Below, piece by piece: positions 25,506 through 37,690 of a stretch of 64,000 nucleotides of DNA. The position numbers and the translations under genes are program-made. Under the pieces are notes generated by a model. The model did no database searches. It saw only the letters and a list, made by a program, of their open reading frames with translations, and was not told the DNA's origin. The stretch comes from Tenebrio molitor. Lineage: Eukaryota > Arthropoda > Insecta > Coleoptera > Tenebrionidae. The stretch covers positions 7,998,001-8,062,000 of the forward strand of contig NC_091052.1 of assembly GCF_963966145.1 (NCBI RefSeq), read 5' to 3'. The first letter of the stretch is position 1. Each line of letters starts with the position of its first letter.

Positions 25506-28500
25506 GGTAGCACTCTTGATTTGTTTTCTTGTTGATCACTCTGTATATGTTCCTAAACCGTTTTTTAAAATGTATTTTGATATAAGGAATTTTAGTAGAA
25601 TTTATCAGGAAATTCTTAGATGATGTCTGGATGATTGCAGATATTTCCGAGACTCATCAAATTGGCACCAAAATCAGTGGACCTTGTGCCCTCAACGTGA
25701 AGAATATTTCACAGAAAAGAAAGTTTCAATTGGTGCATTTTTACAAAAATTATCATGAACGAAAATGTTCATAAACAGACACAAGGCAACCGCAATGCGG
25801 AAAACAATTTTTCTTTATATTTTGGAGATAGTTCAATCGAAATAATTTAATCTTATTTCAAAAAAAAAAAATACTTACGAAACGTGGAAGTCAATAGAAA
25901 CAAAATAATTATGTTTAGAACATTATCACATGAAGATCAATTCTGTCTGCTATACATATTTACATTGTTAAGAAAGAAAGCTTCTCTTTGCAAAGAATAA
26001 ATTAAAAAGGATTAGGTCCCAAGAAACCAAAGGTGTTATAATCTCAAAATAAAATTATGTTCACGATTTTGACGATTTCTGTAATAATTCTTATCCTTGC
26101 TTCTAATTAAATCGCTTTTTCTTTTTTGGTTTTGTTTTACATTTTGACCTAGTTTACTTCTTGGAATTTCATTATTAATCAATTTTTTAAATTCATTTTA
26201 ATTTTGATCTTCTAACAGCGTGTATAGGTATAGAAACTCCCTGGTTTTCTTCACATTAATAAACAAAATGGACATATGATCAGTGCCTTTCTCATGCATT
26301 TTCACGACGTTTAGGTCTTCTTGTCACTTCCCTGTTCCTCTGTTCATCTTTTATTTGCATTTGATATAATTAGTTAAAAGTGTTGTTTCCTTCTTTATTC
26401 CTAATTTTTTCGAAACACCTTAGTGGACATTTACAAAAAATAAACTTCAGTATTGTAACAAAAACTAAATTACTTCACTTGCAGGCAGAGTCAATTACTT
26501 TACATATTCGTTGCTCTTATTTATTATTCTTAATCGATTTTCTTTTCCGATTTTTTCCGTATTTTTTGGTGTTTAAGACACCGAAAAATACGTCTGACGT
26601 TTTTTGAAGGCTTTGCGTTGTTCGCAATCAATAAAGTGGTGTTTATTTTAGTGCTGAAACCATATAAATGGCGGACTTTAGTTGTTTCAGCAGTAAACGA
26701 TGATTGAGTAGCACAAAAAAAAAAAACATGTGGGGTACATGCCCTTGAGTGATTTCAGCGCCAAACGGTGAAGATGAGTGTAAACTGTCAATTTATGCAC
26801 CTGACTCAAAATCAGCAAAATGTGACTTAAGTTGCTTCAACTTCTGTTTAACACGTCAAAATTGGATAAAAATTTCTAGAGATATTATTTATTACTAGAT
26901 TATGTTAGAATTCTGAAAATCAATGATAATTTCTCATCTGAAAAAAGAATATTTCAGCCAAGTATGTGTCTATGTAATTAATTACAGTTTAGAGTGTCTG
27001 ACATGTAATGAAGTCTAAACGCTACATGAAGAAAATAAAAACCTGGGGTATAATTTTCATGCCAGACAACGTAAGCTTCAGCAGCAATTTGAGCTTTAAA
27101 TTAAAAATTACATTTACTTTTCAACGAATTGTGTGTTTTGTTACTGAAATAGCTCTCGTCTGTTGTTCCATAACATTTCCCATCTGTTTTTTTCATTGTT
27201 GCGGAACGGATCAAACGTAATATTTCGAGTCGAATCCAAAGCGAGATGGTAATAATGCGGCTTACCACTTTTCAAGGCAATTAATTTGTTTGAAAAACCA
27301 TAAAATCATACTTTCATCAAAGCTGAAAAGGTCAACCGCTGGACGTTTGAAGCGGCGCTCCTGGCGGTTAAATTGAAGAACAAACGGGAATGCCTCCCTC
27401 TTCCAATTAACGAGATTGGAACTGGCTGTTTCCTATGTATGTGTTGGTGCCCTTGTAATTATTCCGTGTGATACACACAAAACCCCGTCCTGGCCGTGGC
27501 CTCTTCTGTTCCGCGCTGCGCCCCAGGTTTTCTGCAGCCACTTGAGATCTGCGTTTTAATTGGAGGGTTGCCATAACTTATTTATACGTTTTTACGTCGG
27601 CAACTTTTCATTAGCGTGTGTCGGAACGTATCGATTCATTATGAATGTGTAAGCCGGCCACGAAAGTGTCAGGGGCAATTTGAACGAGTTGTAAAATTGC
27701 AGTCGAGCATTAATACAATTTTACATTATCGAAAACGCCTTCGGATAATTTAATATTTTTATCGGGGGCCGTTAGGGTTTATACGCGTCGTGTGCTCCAA
27801 CTTTTGATCGCATGTTGTTATTTTTTACCGCCGCCGATACAAAACGCTAAATGTATTTCGATATAGAGAGTCCCCAGCGCCGTAAAATTTGTTCTTCTGT
27901 GCAGCATGACCGCATTATGGACGGAATAAAATTTAATGAGACCTCTTCGTTTTTCGTATTTTTCCGCAAATTTGTTTGGTTGCCGGAAGTTCCGGGGTCG
28001 AAGCCCGGATTCGCAGCCGGACTGTCGGTGACCAACCACCATGAAATTGAGTCGAGAGGACATTTCTCAACCGGCCTCAACCTTCACCCATGTCGCTGCA
28101 ATAATTGTCGAAACAAATAAAACACTCGCGGGATTATGCGAAATTCTTCCAGTACGTGTCGGACCCTCCGATCCTATTTGAATAATTCTAATGAAGTGTC
28201 TCCGGAAACATCGTTAAAACACTTCTTTATTAGATTGCCAATTTGGCATTATACGGAAAAGAACGGGCTGGCTGAATCTCGCCACTTCTCCGACCCGAAT
28301 TTGATTAGTTATGGAATCAGCAACTAGGCAATGTTCCTCGCGAGAATATTAAACTGTCATCGATGGAGGAAAGAGAAAAGAAACTCCGCCATCCCCACGA
28401 CTTTACTAGCTTTTAATTTAGCTGCGAATTTTAAATTTAAAATTTATCCAGTCGCCCTTGTCGACGGGATGATATTATTTTCGAATTTTTTTTCGGTTTT

Positions 28501-29290
28501 CTTTTATTAAATTATCAGATTTCGGGGTGCAGCAGCTGCAGATTTTTACCCATTTGCATAATTCTTTAATTTCCAAAACCTAATTCTCCTATTAGCGAGG
28601 AATGCCGCCCACCGTATTTCCTGCCACAACACGGCTTAGCCGACGTCTTATTCATCCTCCAACAATTTCACCCACAAACATTCTCAGGAATTAATTGATG
28701 TTATTCTCTTCAATCATTCTGATTTGGTCTTCAACACTGGAACCGCCAATGCCGAACTTATTTCAAATCGCAAACTTATTCCCTGGAAATTAAATATTAA
28801 CATTCCTAGAACACTATTACTTATACGAACTTGCAGAGACTTACAGAGAAAATTTACATCTTTCTAGTTTGGTACAGGATTTGCATAAGGTGAGATAATG
28901 AAATCGATTTTCTATGCCAAAACAGAATCCTCCTTTTTAACGAGCATGTCCTGTTTAAAACAAGAATTATGCGCCATGGCTTAATAATAATAATATTAAT
29001 AAAACACAAAAAAGTCAAAATGTGGAGGCGAGACGCCGGTAATTATGTTGATAAGCACTGCACTATTACTTGATAGTATTATCCGTAATAGTGTATGTAC
29101 TCCGGCAAAATTGCCGTGCCGCCGGGTGGAGGTGGGATACGAAAAATTAAAATCTTAATGAAAATGAAAAATTCAGCTCTTTTGAAATTTCAAAAGTCTA
29201 GAGGACAAACCGATTCATGAAATTACTACAGACTCTGCAATCAGAAAAAAAACAAAGTCATTTGACTCGGGACTGTAGACATTTCAACTC
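25506..29290. other. Non-coding region
   Basis: It contains A-runs near 25860 and 26715. A tRNA T-arm-like stem-loop (CCGGG-CTTCGAC-CCCGG, minus strand, 27992-28008) has no cloverleaf around it. No supported gene. Confidence 0.45.
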
Positions 29291-29297
29291 CTAGGAT

Positions 29298-29470
29298 TTG
29301 AAGTGTTTCAATTTCAGACAAAAAACCTTGGTTTCTACATTATCCGAAATCATAGAAAAGTATTTATTGTCTCAGATATCCAACTATGCTTGTACTAACA
29401 ACATTTGGTCATCCTTCCAATCCCGTTTTGATAAGGATTATCCTACTGCAATTTCCTTCAGTAGCTTACA
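29298..29470 (+). pseudogene. Non-LTR retrotransposon reverse transcriptase, N-terminal fragment
   Basis: The frame translates to LSEIIEKYLLSQISNYACTN, then NIWSSFQSRFDKDYPTAI. This matches the conserved early reverse-transcriptase block of Jockey/CR1-like LINEs (pattern LSKIIEK...L...NNI.S..QSGFRK..ST). The usual G of QSGFRK is R here. The frame is cut by a MITE at about 29474. It is a fossil fragment with no promoter and no intact ORF. Confidence 0.72.
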
Positions 29471-29473
29471 TCG

Positions 29474-29833
29474 CTCGTGCAAATGAAATCCTGGGTTAGG
29501 AAGGCGTTGGAAACCGTCAGTTGTTGTGCTTTTTTAAAGCGTAGATTAATTGGAGCATGTTGACAGCTAACCTAAAATTTAGATCCAAAAAAAAATCTTT
29601 TTTTTTCTTTGAATGTTTTATATTAAAAATAGAATAACGTAACGATTTCCTTTTGTCGAAGCAAATATCTAAGGGCACCCTTTGCTGAAAACAAACATGT
29701 TCAATTATGTCTCGATTAAACATCATAAACAAATGTCATTTGTGTCAAACGGCGGGAAATTCAAATTTTACACTGTTCTAAACGGTTTAATTTTTCCAAC
29801 GTCTACTCAGCCCAGGATTTCATTTGAACGCGC
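29474..29833 (+). mobile_element. MITE family 1, copy B (inserted in a LINE relic)
   Basis: Same internal order as the 2.9 kb copy, with the terminal inverse AGCCCAGGATTTCATTTGAA at the right end. It separates two pieces of a non-LTR reverse-transcriptase relic (29298-29470 and 29992-30099), so it inserted after that element. Confidence 0.82.
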
Positions 29834-29883
29834 GATAGAATCATATTATAAGAGCTAGAGATTCAGGTCCTTGCAGCGCCATT

Positions 29884-29919
29884 GTTTTTTCTTTTCTTTT
29901 CTTTTTTTTTCTTTTCTAA
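29884..29919 (+). repeat. (TTTTC)n pyrimidine tract
   Basis: TTTTTTCTTTTCTTTTC and continuing, a simple pyrimidine repeat between the two LINE relic pieces. It may be an expansion after insertion. Confidence 0.6.
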
Positions 29920-29991
29920 ATTATCTGATACTAATACCCTTGACACCTCATTTAAAAAGTAAATATTGAATTGTAGTCAACCTGTCTTGTG

Positions 29992-30099
29992 ACAGATGTT
30001 GTATCTGGCGTACCTTAAGGGTCCATTTTGAGCCCCTTGTTATTTTCAATATATAGCACTAACCTCTTTAAACCCTTCAAATTTAGTAACATTTCGTAG
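29992..30099 (+). pseudogene. Non-LTR reverse transcriptase, GVPQGS block with stop
   Basis: In frame from 29992: TDVVSGVP-stop-GSILSPLLFSIYSTNLF. This is the GVPQGSILSPLLF...NDL motif of LINE reverse transcriptases with the Gln codon changed to TAA. The stop at 30016-30018 and a further stop at 30097 show it is dead. It probably continues the 29298-29470 fragment, which lies on the other side of the inserted MITE. The catalytic YADD block was not found downstream. Confidence 0.75.
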
Positions 30100-33000
30100 A
30101 GTATTTTTATTGGTAAGTCAAAAGTGAGTTTCATTTTTTCCTTTGATAGCTTTTCTTTTATTCTGAAACATCATACGCAAACCTTGCAGATAATTCCAGA
30201 AAGAAATATGTTCTAGAAGGCAAAAATATTTCACACGCGGTATATATGAAGCCTTTGTGTTTTTTGTGTTGGTTTCTGTTGCACCTGTTGAGACAGCAAT
30301 TTTTTGTTGGCCCGGACTTAATTTAGACCCAATAATAATAGTCGAAATTGCGTAATGGATGCTTTAATAATATGTACCCAAATTGCTTGCTTGTGGTATG
30401 GTAGCGTGTAATTCAACCGCATCCGTGTATGCATGGGTGCATTACGTGCTCGCACGTGCCATCGACCCTACGCTCATCAAATTATTCTCTCCGGTGCCCT
30501 ACCCTGCAACCTTCTTATTTACCGTCGTAATGAGAGAGGCCGTCGCAAAAGAATCTGTTGCATAAATTGCCAAACAAAACCGAAAAAAGATTTTTAATTT
30601 TTGGTCTGGTGGAAGTGGCGGCGAAGTATGTTGGCATCTGGTGGCAAGCACCCGAAAGCTGTTCCCGCTACAACATCCGGAAACTATTTGCAGGATTTGC
30701 GGTTGGCAATAAAAATGATTTGGGAGTTATGCCCGGACAACTTCGTCCAGAACCTCAAACAATGTTAATAAGACTGGTTGGTTTGCGCGCGTCAATGGAC
30801 GACTGAAAAATTCATCAAATATGTTGGAGAATATTTAATTAAGCTCTTTTGCGGATGAAATACTTTCGGCAGCTTTGCAGTTTCAATAAGATTTCGAGAG
30901 CATCAAAGAATTCTGTATAATTTACTTAGCAACTCGCTGCGAGTTGTCGGTTCCTCAAAGAATCCGCCAATTATTTGCAGAAAAACCGGGAGGCTGCAAC
31001 GGAACCGCCAGGGAAAAGTGAAGACGTTACGGATGTTAATTTTTGGGTGGGAACATGCTCAGGAACGTGTAAAGCTATCTTCATCACGTAATTCCGCATC
31101 GTCTACATGCAAGTTACATCCCGGTTCCTAATTACAACTTCTCCATCAATAGCGAGCAGATAATTAAACATGCTAGGCTACGAACCCGTGCAGTAATCGC
31201 AAGGTCATACAGAGTCATCTGCAAGCGTTCACCAGCAATCCCTCAGGAACGACTAAAATGTGATTAAACTAACTTCGTCATTTTGCAGAATCACCGCCTA
31301 TATTTTAATAACGGGGGCGGAAATGAGCAATGGCAAATTGACGGAGCTGAATCCTGCACTTCCGGATTAGGATAATGGGAACGAATGTTCGGCTCCGTTG
31401 CAAAGAAATCGATACCGCTGATTTATTGTCCGATTCTGATTTTGATAAAAATATGACGAATGTAAGGCCTAACAGCTTTTTGCTCTTACTAGTCCGACTC
31501 GAATTTAATCCATCACAATCCAAAAAAATTCAAACACATCCGAGAAACATCGCAGGAAATAATTAAATTAAAAATAAAGCTCGAGTGTTTTTGTATTTTT
31601 GTTGTGGGCCGGTGTGAACAAATCCTAAAAATGCGCGGAATCAGCTGGATATTAGCACTGATTGATTGATTAACTAATGGGTTTGACAATGTTCGTGATG
31701 GATTTGTCTCGAATGGGAAAAAAAAATAGAACTCGGTGGAATATCATCATAATGATCCCGAAATATGTTTTTCTATGTTGGATGTTATTCCACGTCGCTC
31801 TTTTATCTTTTCAATTTAAACTGAAATAAGTCTCCGTTTGATCAATTTGCGAATTCCGCCGATTCAGAAATATTTTGTGTATTATTAAAACAAAAGCATG
31901 TAGCGGAATAATGGAAAACAAATTGATAATAAATAAAGTTGTATGATATTTGCGTCAGGCATTTCAGTTCCATAAAACTTGTTCGACGTGGAATCAATAC
32001 GAGCGGACAGAGGGATGAAAGTTGAAACATTTGATCGATGAACTGAATATAATTTTGTTTATCAGCTAAACATTGGCCAGTGAATAAACACACTCGAGCT
32101 GCATGCGAATGTCTATAAGGAAAAAAATCCAATCGCTTCATCAAAGTCAGCTAACTAACCCCCGAGCTTCGATGTCGCAAGAACTAATAACGACGTCCGC
32201 ATCGAGTGGAAATTCGTTTTTTCGAAAAATGTGTGCCGATTGACATCACCGGAACGAGTCCTCTCCCTGAAACAATATTGTTTCAACTGGACTACAACAA
32301 ATTGAACAAATACAGAGCCGTACTCTGTGTAAACAGTGTCGGAATCAAAAGTCGAGGTATCCGATGCACTCACTCGGATGCTATTGAATTTCCTTTATCG
32401 TCGACCATTAAGAGTGTGCGAAAGGGCAGCTGTTTAGTTTTAGTAGATGGGCCCCCACAATGGTTTGTTTTTTATGTAACCGATATCGGGTCGTAATGCT
32501 GTGGAACATGATCTTTTTTAATGTTAATAAATTCGGGTGGCTTCGACGTTACGGCGGTGGAAATCTGTTTTGGCTTCTCATTATTCGTGGCGATATCTCT
32601 AATGGAGAAGTTTATCCGTGGAGCATCGTACCCTCCCTCAGGATACCGGGACATAAAGACCCAGGACACGCGCAAGATGCAACTATCTCGTGCAGAGTCC
32701 TGCGATGTAAAGCGGGCCTGCAGGGCGAAGGGATCCTCCCAAATTAATTTATGTTTATTACAAACAAAAAACCAACCCTCGCCAACTTCGGAATACACCA
32801 TTATAGTTGGGCTTAGACGTCAAGAATTATTACACCCTCATGTCTAATGGGAGATAGCGAGCCAAACACTGTAATTATTCATCCGTTCCGATATCGCTGA
32901 TAAATCCGCCGCCACTTGACTCTTCCCGCCCGAAAATTCAACACTTTTATCGACGTTTAAATTCATTATGGCGGCGATGAATCACGTGACCGGCATTTTC

Positions 33001-33665
33001 TCTGATGTGTTGTTAATTTCGCAACGGGGTGTGCGCGTCATGGACACCAGCCAGTCCAAACATGTAACACATTTCATGAAACAAATTTCCGCTTTTAAAT
33101 GTCTATCGCTTGCATACGTCCCGGCTGAATAAAAATTACCGAAAAAGCCTTTGTATACGTTGATGTATTGCACAGACGGTTCAAATCGTTTTGCGTACCT
33201 AATCGAAATCATTAACCCTTCGGTTTTAATCGGTCGATCTTTTATTGCGTTCCGGAACCAATGGTCGGAAAATAGATACGGAAATTATTCTTTTTTTCTG
33301 TTTAGTGGTTTCACATTCTTGCGTGGAATAAATTTCAACAATCGCACAGAGTAATTATCCATGAAACGTGAATGAAATGTCAAGGATTAAGGGAAAACCT
33401 AAAAAACGACATTCAACCAAATGGGACTAAATGCCAAATGTTAATCGAAACGCAAACAACGAAAATATAAACTCTGCCACCCCAACAACACCAGAATACA
33501 ATTTTCAGTACTAATTAATTTTTTTCAAAGCGTAAAAAATACCTATTTAAAATTTACTTTTTAAATTATTCGACGATCACCCTCTTTTTTACTTCCATGT
33601 GGTGTTGGCATCGAAAAATTGTGTTCGAAACGAAAGCAGATTCTGATTTTACTATCCTCAAAATA
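30100..33665. other. Non-coding region
   Basis: No gene supported. Overlapping ORFs on both strands at 32155-32850 reflect balanced composition and share no domain. Confidence 0.45.
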
Positions 33666-33671
33666 TAAAGA

Positions 33672-33766
33672 ATGGCAATTATGGCTATTATTCAAGAGGA
33701 TGAAAATCCCAACACGAGCCGTAGGCGAGTGGTGTAATCATCCGAGTGAAAAATAGCCATTACACG
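33672..33766. mobile_element. Small foldback element
   Basis: ATGGCTATTATTC at the left and GTGAAAAATAGCCAT at the right are inverse and enclose CACGAGCCGTAGGCGAGTGGTG. This fits a short MITE remnant. Confidence 0.5.
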
Positions 33767-33776
33767 CTAGTTGAAG

Positions 33777-34076
33777 ACTACTTTCTCCACGACTATACCA
33801 AGAAAAAACAATCTTTGAAAATTTAATGTAATTTGATTTTTAATATTTGACACTTAAATTGTGCCTCGTTTAGCGGTTGCTACGCGATACGCGACTTATT
33901 GTTTATAAACGTATCCGATTGGCGATCTGCCGTTGTAGAATGAAAATACAAGGGATGTGATTGGCCGACAGCCATAGATTTCAGTATATTCTAACACGGG
34001 GTGTGGAATTGATATCATTCTTTCATTGAATATCAAATAAAAATGCATTCATTCTTTAATAGTCGTGGAGAAAAGT
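33777..34076. mobile_element. Inverted-repeat element of about 300 bp
   Basis: The left end ACTACTTTCTCCACGACTAT (33777-33796) is inverse to ATAGTCGTGGAGAAAAGT (34059-34076), apart from one indel. The interior is non-coding and includes GCTACGCGATACGCGAC. It is a candidate MITE of unassigned family that directly abuts the 33.7 kb foldback. Confidence 0.55.
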
Positions 34077-34079
34077 GGT

Positions 34080-36882
34080 TTTCCACAACACAACTCGCTG
34101 TAGATCTTCTTTGTTGGGCATTACTTTTTTTGAATTTTTCTTTTTACATAATATTTGTCGAAGAAGTATTGAATTTGGTGCCAATCAGATGAGTCGTTTT
34201 GGAAATGTTCGCCAATTCGCTTTTTTTTTTTCGTTTACGATACGTTTACGTTTAATGGTTTAATTAGTGCAAAAATGCACCAATTAAAATTTTTCTTTTA
34301 GCAAAATATCTATTCGTTACAGTAAGGGCTAGTAATTTTGGTGCTAATCGGATCAGGTGTTTTAGAATAAGGGGCAATTTTGCACCCATTTGGTACCTTT
34401 AACAATATCATCCAAAGTCGTGTAAAGGCTTTCTGGCAACTTCTATTTTTTTTTTTTTTTGAAAAAGGAATGGTTTCAAAGGAATTATCATTTGACAGAC
34501 ATATCCGTAATGATAATTAAATCCTGCCTTGATGCCGTGTTTAGTTGTAGACTTGGTATAGGAATTGATTACATTTAAACAATTCATAAGTTATATTTAA
34601 ATAAAATGATTAAAATTTCATTTTGAATTTGCTTGAGAAGAGATTAGTATGATAATGCCTTTAGGTAGTGTATTAAAGATCAAAGCTATATGTTTGATGC
34701 AGATATTAAATTCATCTTTTAAATTTTAAAATATAAAAATCAAATGACCTTTACTCTTTGTTCCTTTTTGGAATTGGCAAATGGCAAACTGCATTTTTGT
34801 GTAGTTCCATTTGTACAGCTTCATATAAAATGCGAAGCAACTTTGGCCATATCCTGAAGCATTTTTGGTACTTGAGAGCTTTCATCTTACCATAACTTTT
34901 GTATTAGTTCACTTATCCCCCGAGATAAATCCAAGTTTTCACAAAAACGTAATTTCACTCGTTTGCCTCGTGTTTTCCTGAAAGGCAACTTTGCAAGACT
35001 GCAACTTGCATTAACGTTATTCGCATTAAAATTCTTATTCTTTTTGAGCTTGAATTATGATGGAGGGACATGAATGTGGATTAGTCTCCCTCAAGCTTGG
35101 CTTCGGGACACACTTTAGCGTTGACATAAATATGCAGTTGCAGTAGCTTCAAGACGCCCAATATATTCAGCAATTCCATCTCGGTCAAGAATTAATCAGA
35201 AGTCGCAGTCGCAGCCTTCAGAGCTGAACTTTAAAAACGGCTCCCTAATTGAAATTCATGAAATTTGCTCAACTCCGCATTTGAAATAATGCAACGGGCG
35301 ATAAACTTTACACTCTGACCCGTTGCAACGATGGGGATTTTTACAACTGAATATTTCGTTTAATCGCAACAAATCTGCACAAGTAAAATAGTTGATGGGC
35401 CATTTCGTCGCGGCAAGCCGACCCATAACGAAAGAGAGAAAAGAAAATTAACGTGAATCCTTTTATGGTTATATCCCGGTTCAGGTCCGGTTCTGACGCA
35501 AAGTTCGACAACATCCTGTAACGTCGCTTTAATATTAAATCCTGGGCTTTATTTGAATCTTGGTTTAGTTTGTATTATTTCGACATGACGAACTTCTGAG
35601 TCGTTTGTATCCACCGCTGTTAACATTTGAGTGACATTTGGGCTGATTTCCCAGGAACTGCGGGCGCTGGCTTAATGATAAAACATCCTCCAGGAATAAT
35701 GGCTGTTATACGGCCTGATTTTTCCCATTCAGTGTTAATTAAACAAGTTTATTGCAGCGCTCCGGTGTGCATACGGCTGGCAGGGGCGGCTCGTAGCTAT
35801 TAAGGGCACCCATCTGAAACGAAAGCTCCAGGGGCGGACTCTCCTCTTTCACTCTAGGAACCGAAACACATAGTAGAAGCTGTAAAATAAAATTCTTTTC
35901 AAATTTAATTTTAGTGTTGTTTAGGTAGACATTTTGCGCCTAGCTCCTGTCCCCAATTTGATGTTACGCCTCTGCTCATATGACTCATAGTGCAACAGGG
36001 ACGGATTAAGAGATATTGGGGAATTGTTGTAGTGGTCCAGGAATGTTGTTTGAAATTTTTGTGGGGTCCGCCACTGCGTCGCGTTATATCTTGGTCCGAC
36101 ATACCGTAAGTTTGCGAGCTTTATGGGGGTACTTAGGACGTATCGAGGGTGGAGCAGGCGCGTCAAATCGCAAATTGCGGCCAGCTCGGCCAAGCTGCAT
36201 GACCTGGATACACTTCAGACCTAATTATCGTGGAGCGGTTTCGATCCCGAGGGTACAAGAAGTCCTAATCTAAAAATAGGATCACTCAATCAAAACGAGT
36301 ATCCCACCAACACCACTTGTCTTCCCAAACTGAATTTGTCCCGGAGCAAAAACACTTACGGCTGTCTCCTCGAGTCGAGATAACAGACGTACGTCTCGAG
36401 GCGATTCCGTGCAAATGGGAGATCTCGTCCAGATAAGCACGTCCTTGATTGCACAATCCATCACAGGATTCAACACTGATCGAGGATTGAGATGTTTAAA
36501 TTGCATGTAAGATGTTAGCGGGGCCCTTTTTGCCTCCAGATTACTGAATTAAAGTCAACGGGGACCGCCCACGAACCAAACCGAGGACGGTGGAGCGTGT
36601 TCTGGGAGTTTTTTTGTGGACGGTGCACGGGGTCCCAATCGATAGGAAGCTTTTTAATTCCGGTAAATCTTAAGGGTTTTTGTTGTTGCATGCGAGATTA
36701 AATTCTGCATAGATCTACGGAGCTTAATCAAGTTTTAATCTTGGGGACGGAGCACGCCCATTCGCTGTGTACGAGGTCCTGGACTTTCTACTTTACTAGT
36801 GATTGCTTGCAAAAGGATCAAAAAGCTCGCATAAAGAAACACTCGACGTACGGAAATCTTTCTAAATCTTGATGGTTCGTCG
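34080..36882. other. Non-coding region with hAT-like terminus fragments
   Basis: CAGGGGCGGCTC (35782), CAGGGGCGGACTC (35830), CAGGGACGGATTAAG (35995) and the inverse GTCCGCCACTGC (36065) resemble hAT-type termini (CAGNGGCGG). The pair at 35995 and 36076 faces inward and could bound an 80-bp remnant. No gene is supported; the minus ORF 36282-36506 has no recognised domain. Confidence 0.4.
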
Positions 36883-37027
36883 TAAAATCCCACGATCTTA
36901 ACATAAAATTGCTTTCTGTTTTTTCAAAGATTTCTTATGTTAATTTATGTTGGTTCTTACGTCTTATGTTAACTAAAATCCCACGATCTGAGCATAAAAT
37001 TTCTTTTTTGTTTCATGAAAGATTTGT
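36883..37027 (+). repeat. Tandem duplication, 91-bp period
   Basis: TAAAATCCCACGATCTTAAC at 36883 recurs as TAAAATCCCACGATCTGAGC at 36974. The following about 35 bp also match (CATAAAATT...CTTTCT/TTTT...AAAGATTT). Two copies only. Confidence 0.65.
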
Positions 37028-37106
37028 TTTTAATAATAAAAACTACACTGCAATATCCAGATTTCAAAAAGTTTACTCGTATATTTTGCTTGTCACAGAA
37101 GCGTTA

Positions 37107-37284
37107 ATATCGGGTGTTCATTTATAAATAAATTTCCCGTCAAAGTTGGTGTTGAAGGATCGATTGTGAACGCACCACGGATTACGGATCACGGATCAGT
37201 TGTTTGTGTTTTTACACGAGTGGTGCGTTCACAATCGATTCTTCAACGCCCACTTTGACCGGAAATTAAATGAATACGCGATAT
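37107..37284 (+). mobile_element. MITE family 2 (foldback), copy 1
   Basis: A near-complete palindrome of 178 bp, starting ATATCGGGTGTTCATTTA and ending AAATGAATACGCGATAT. The inner arms CGATTGTGAACGCACCAC and GTGGTGCGTTCACAATCG are perfect inverses around a loop with GGATTACGGATCACGGATCA. It would form a long hairpin if transcribed. It has no coding capacity and lies 81 bp left of family 1 copy C. Confidence 0.82.
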
Positions 37285-37365
37285 TTACATAATAGAAAGC
37301 GGAAAAATGCTCAAAAGGAATTTATTGATCAGATGAGAAAGTTTTGTTTAATTTATACTTATATT

Positions 37366-37690
37366 CGCGTTCAAATGAAATCCTGGGCTGAGTAGGCGTT
37401 GAAAAAATTAAACCTTTTAGAACAGTGTAAAGTTTGAATTTCCCGCCGCTTGGGACGAATGACATTTGTTGATGTTTAATCGGGACACAATTGAACATGT
37501 TTGTTTTCAGAAAAGGGTGGCCTTAGATATTTGCTTCGAGAACAGGAATCGTTCAGTCATTCTATTTTTAATGTAAAACATTGCAAAGAAAAAAAAAGAA
37601 AGATTTGTTGGATCTAAATTTTAGGTTAGCTGTCAACATACTCCAATTAATCTACGCTTTAAAAAAGCACAACAATTGAGGGTTTCCGAT
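37366..37690 (-). mobile_element. MITE family 1, copy C, truncated
   Basis: This is the family 1 element in reverse orientation. It starts CGCGTTCAAATGAAATCCTG on the + strand and runs backward through GGGTGNCCTTAGATATTTGC to the ACAACAATTG segment. It stops at about 37690 without the second terminal repeat. The loss of one end implies it can no longer move. Confidence 0.8.

Noticed and set aside
27992..28008. tRNA T-arm-like stem-loop on the minus strand
   Set aside because: CCGGG-CTTCGAC-CCCGG fits a T arm, but no acceptor stem, anticodon arm or good A box was found around it. It could be a decayed tRNA-derived SINE, but that is not supported.
35782..36076. hAT-like termini as a full transposon
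   Set aside because: Only 12-15 bp fragments match CAGNGGCGG-type ends, in mixed orientation. No 8-bp target duplication or transposase segment was seen.
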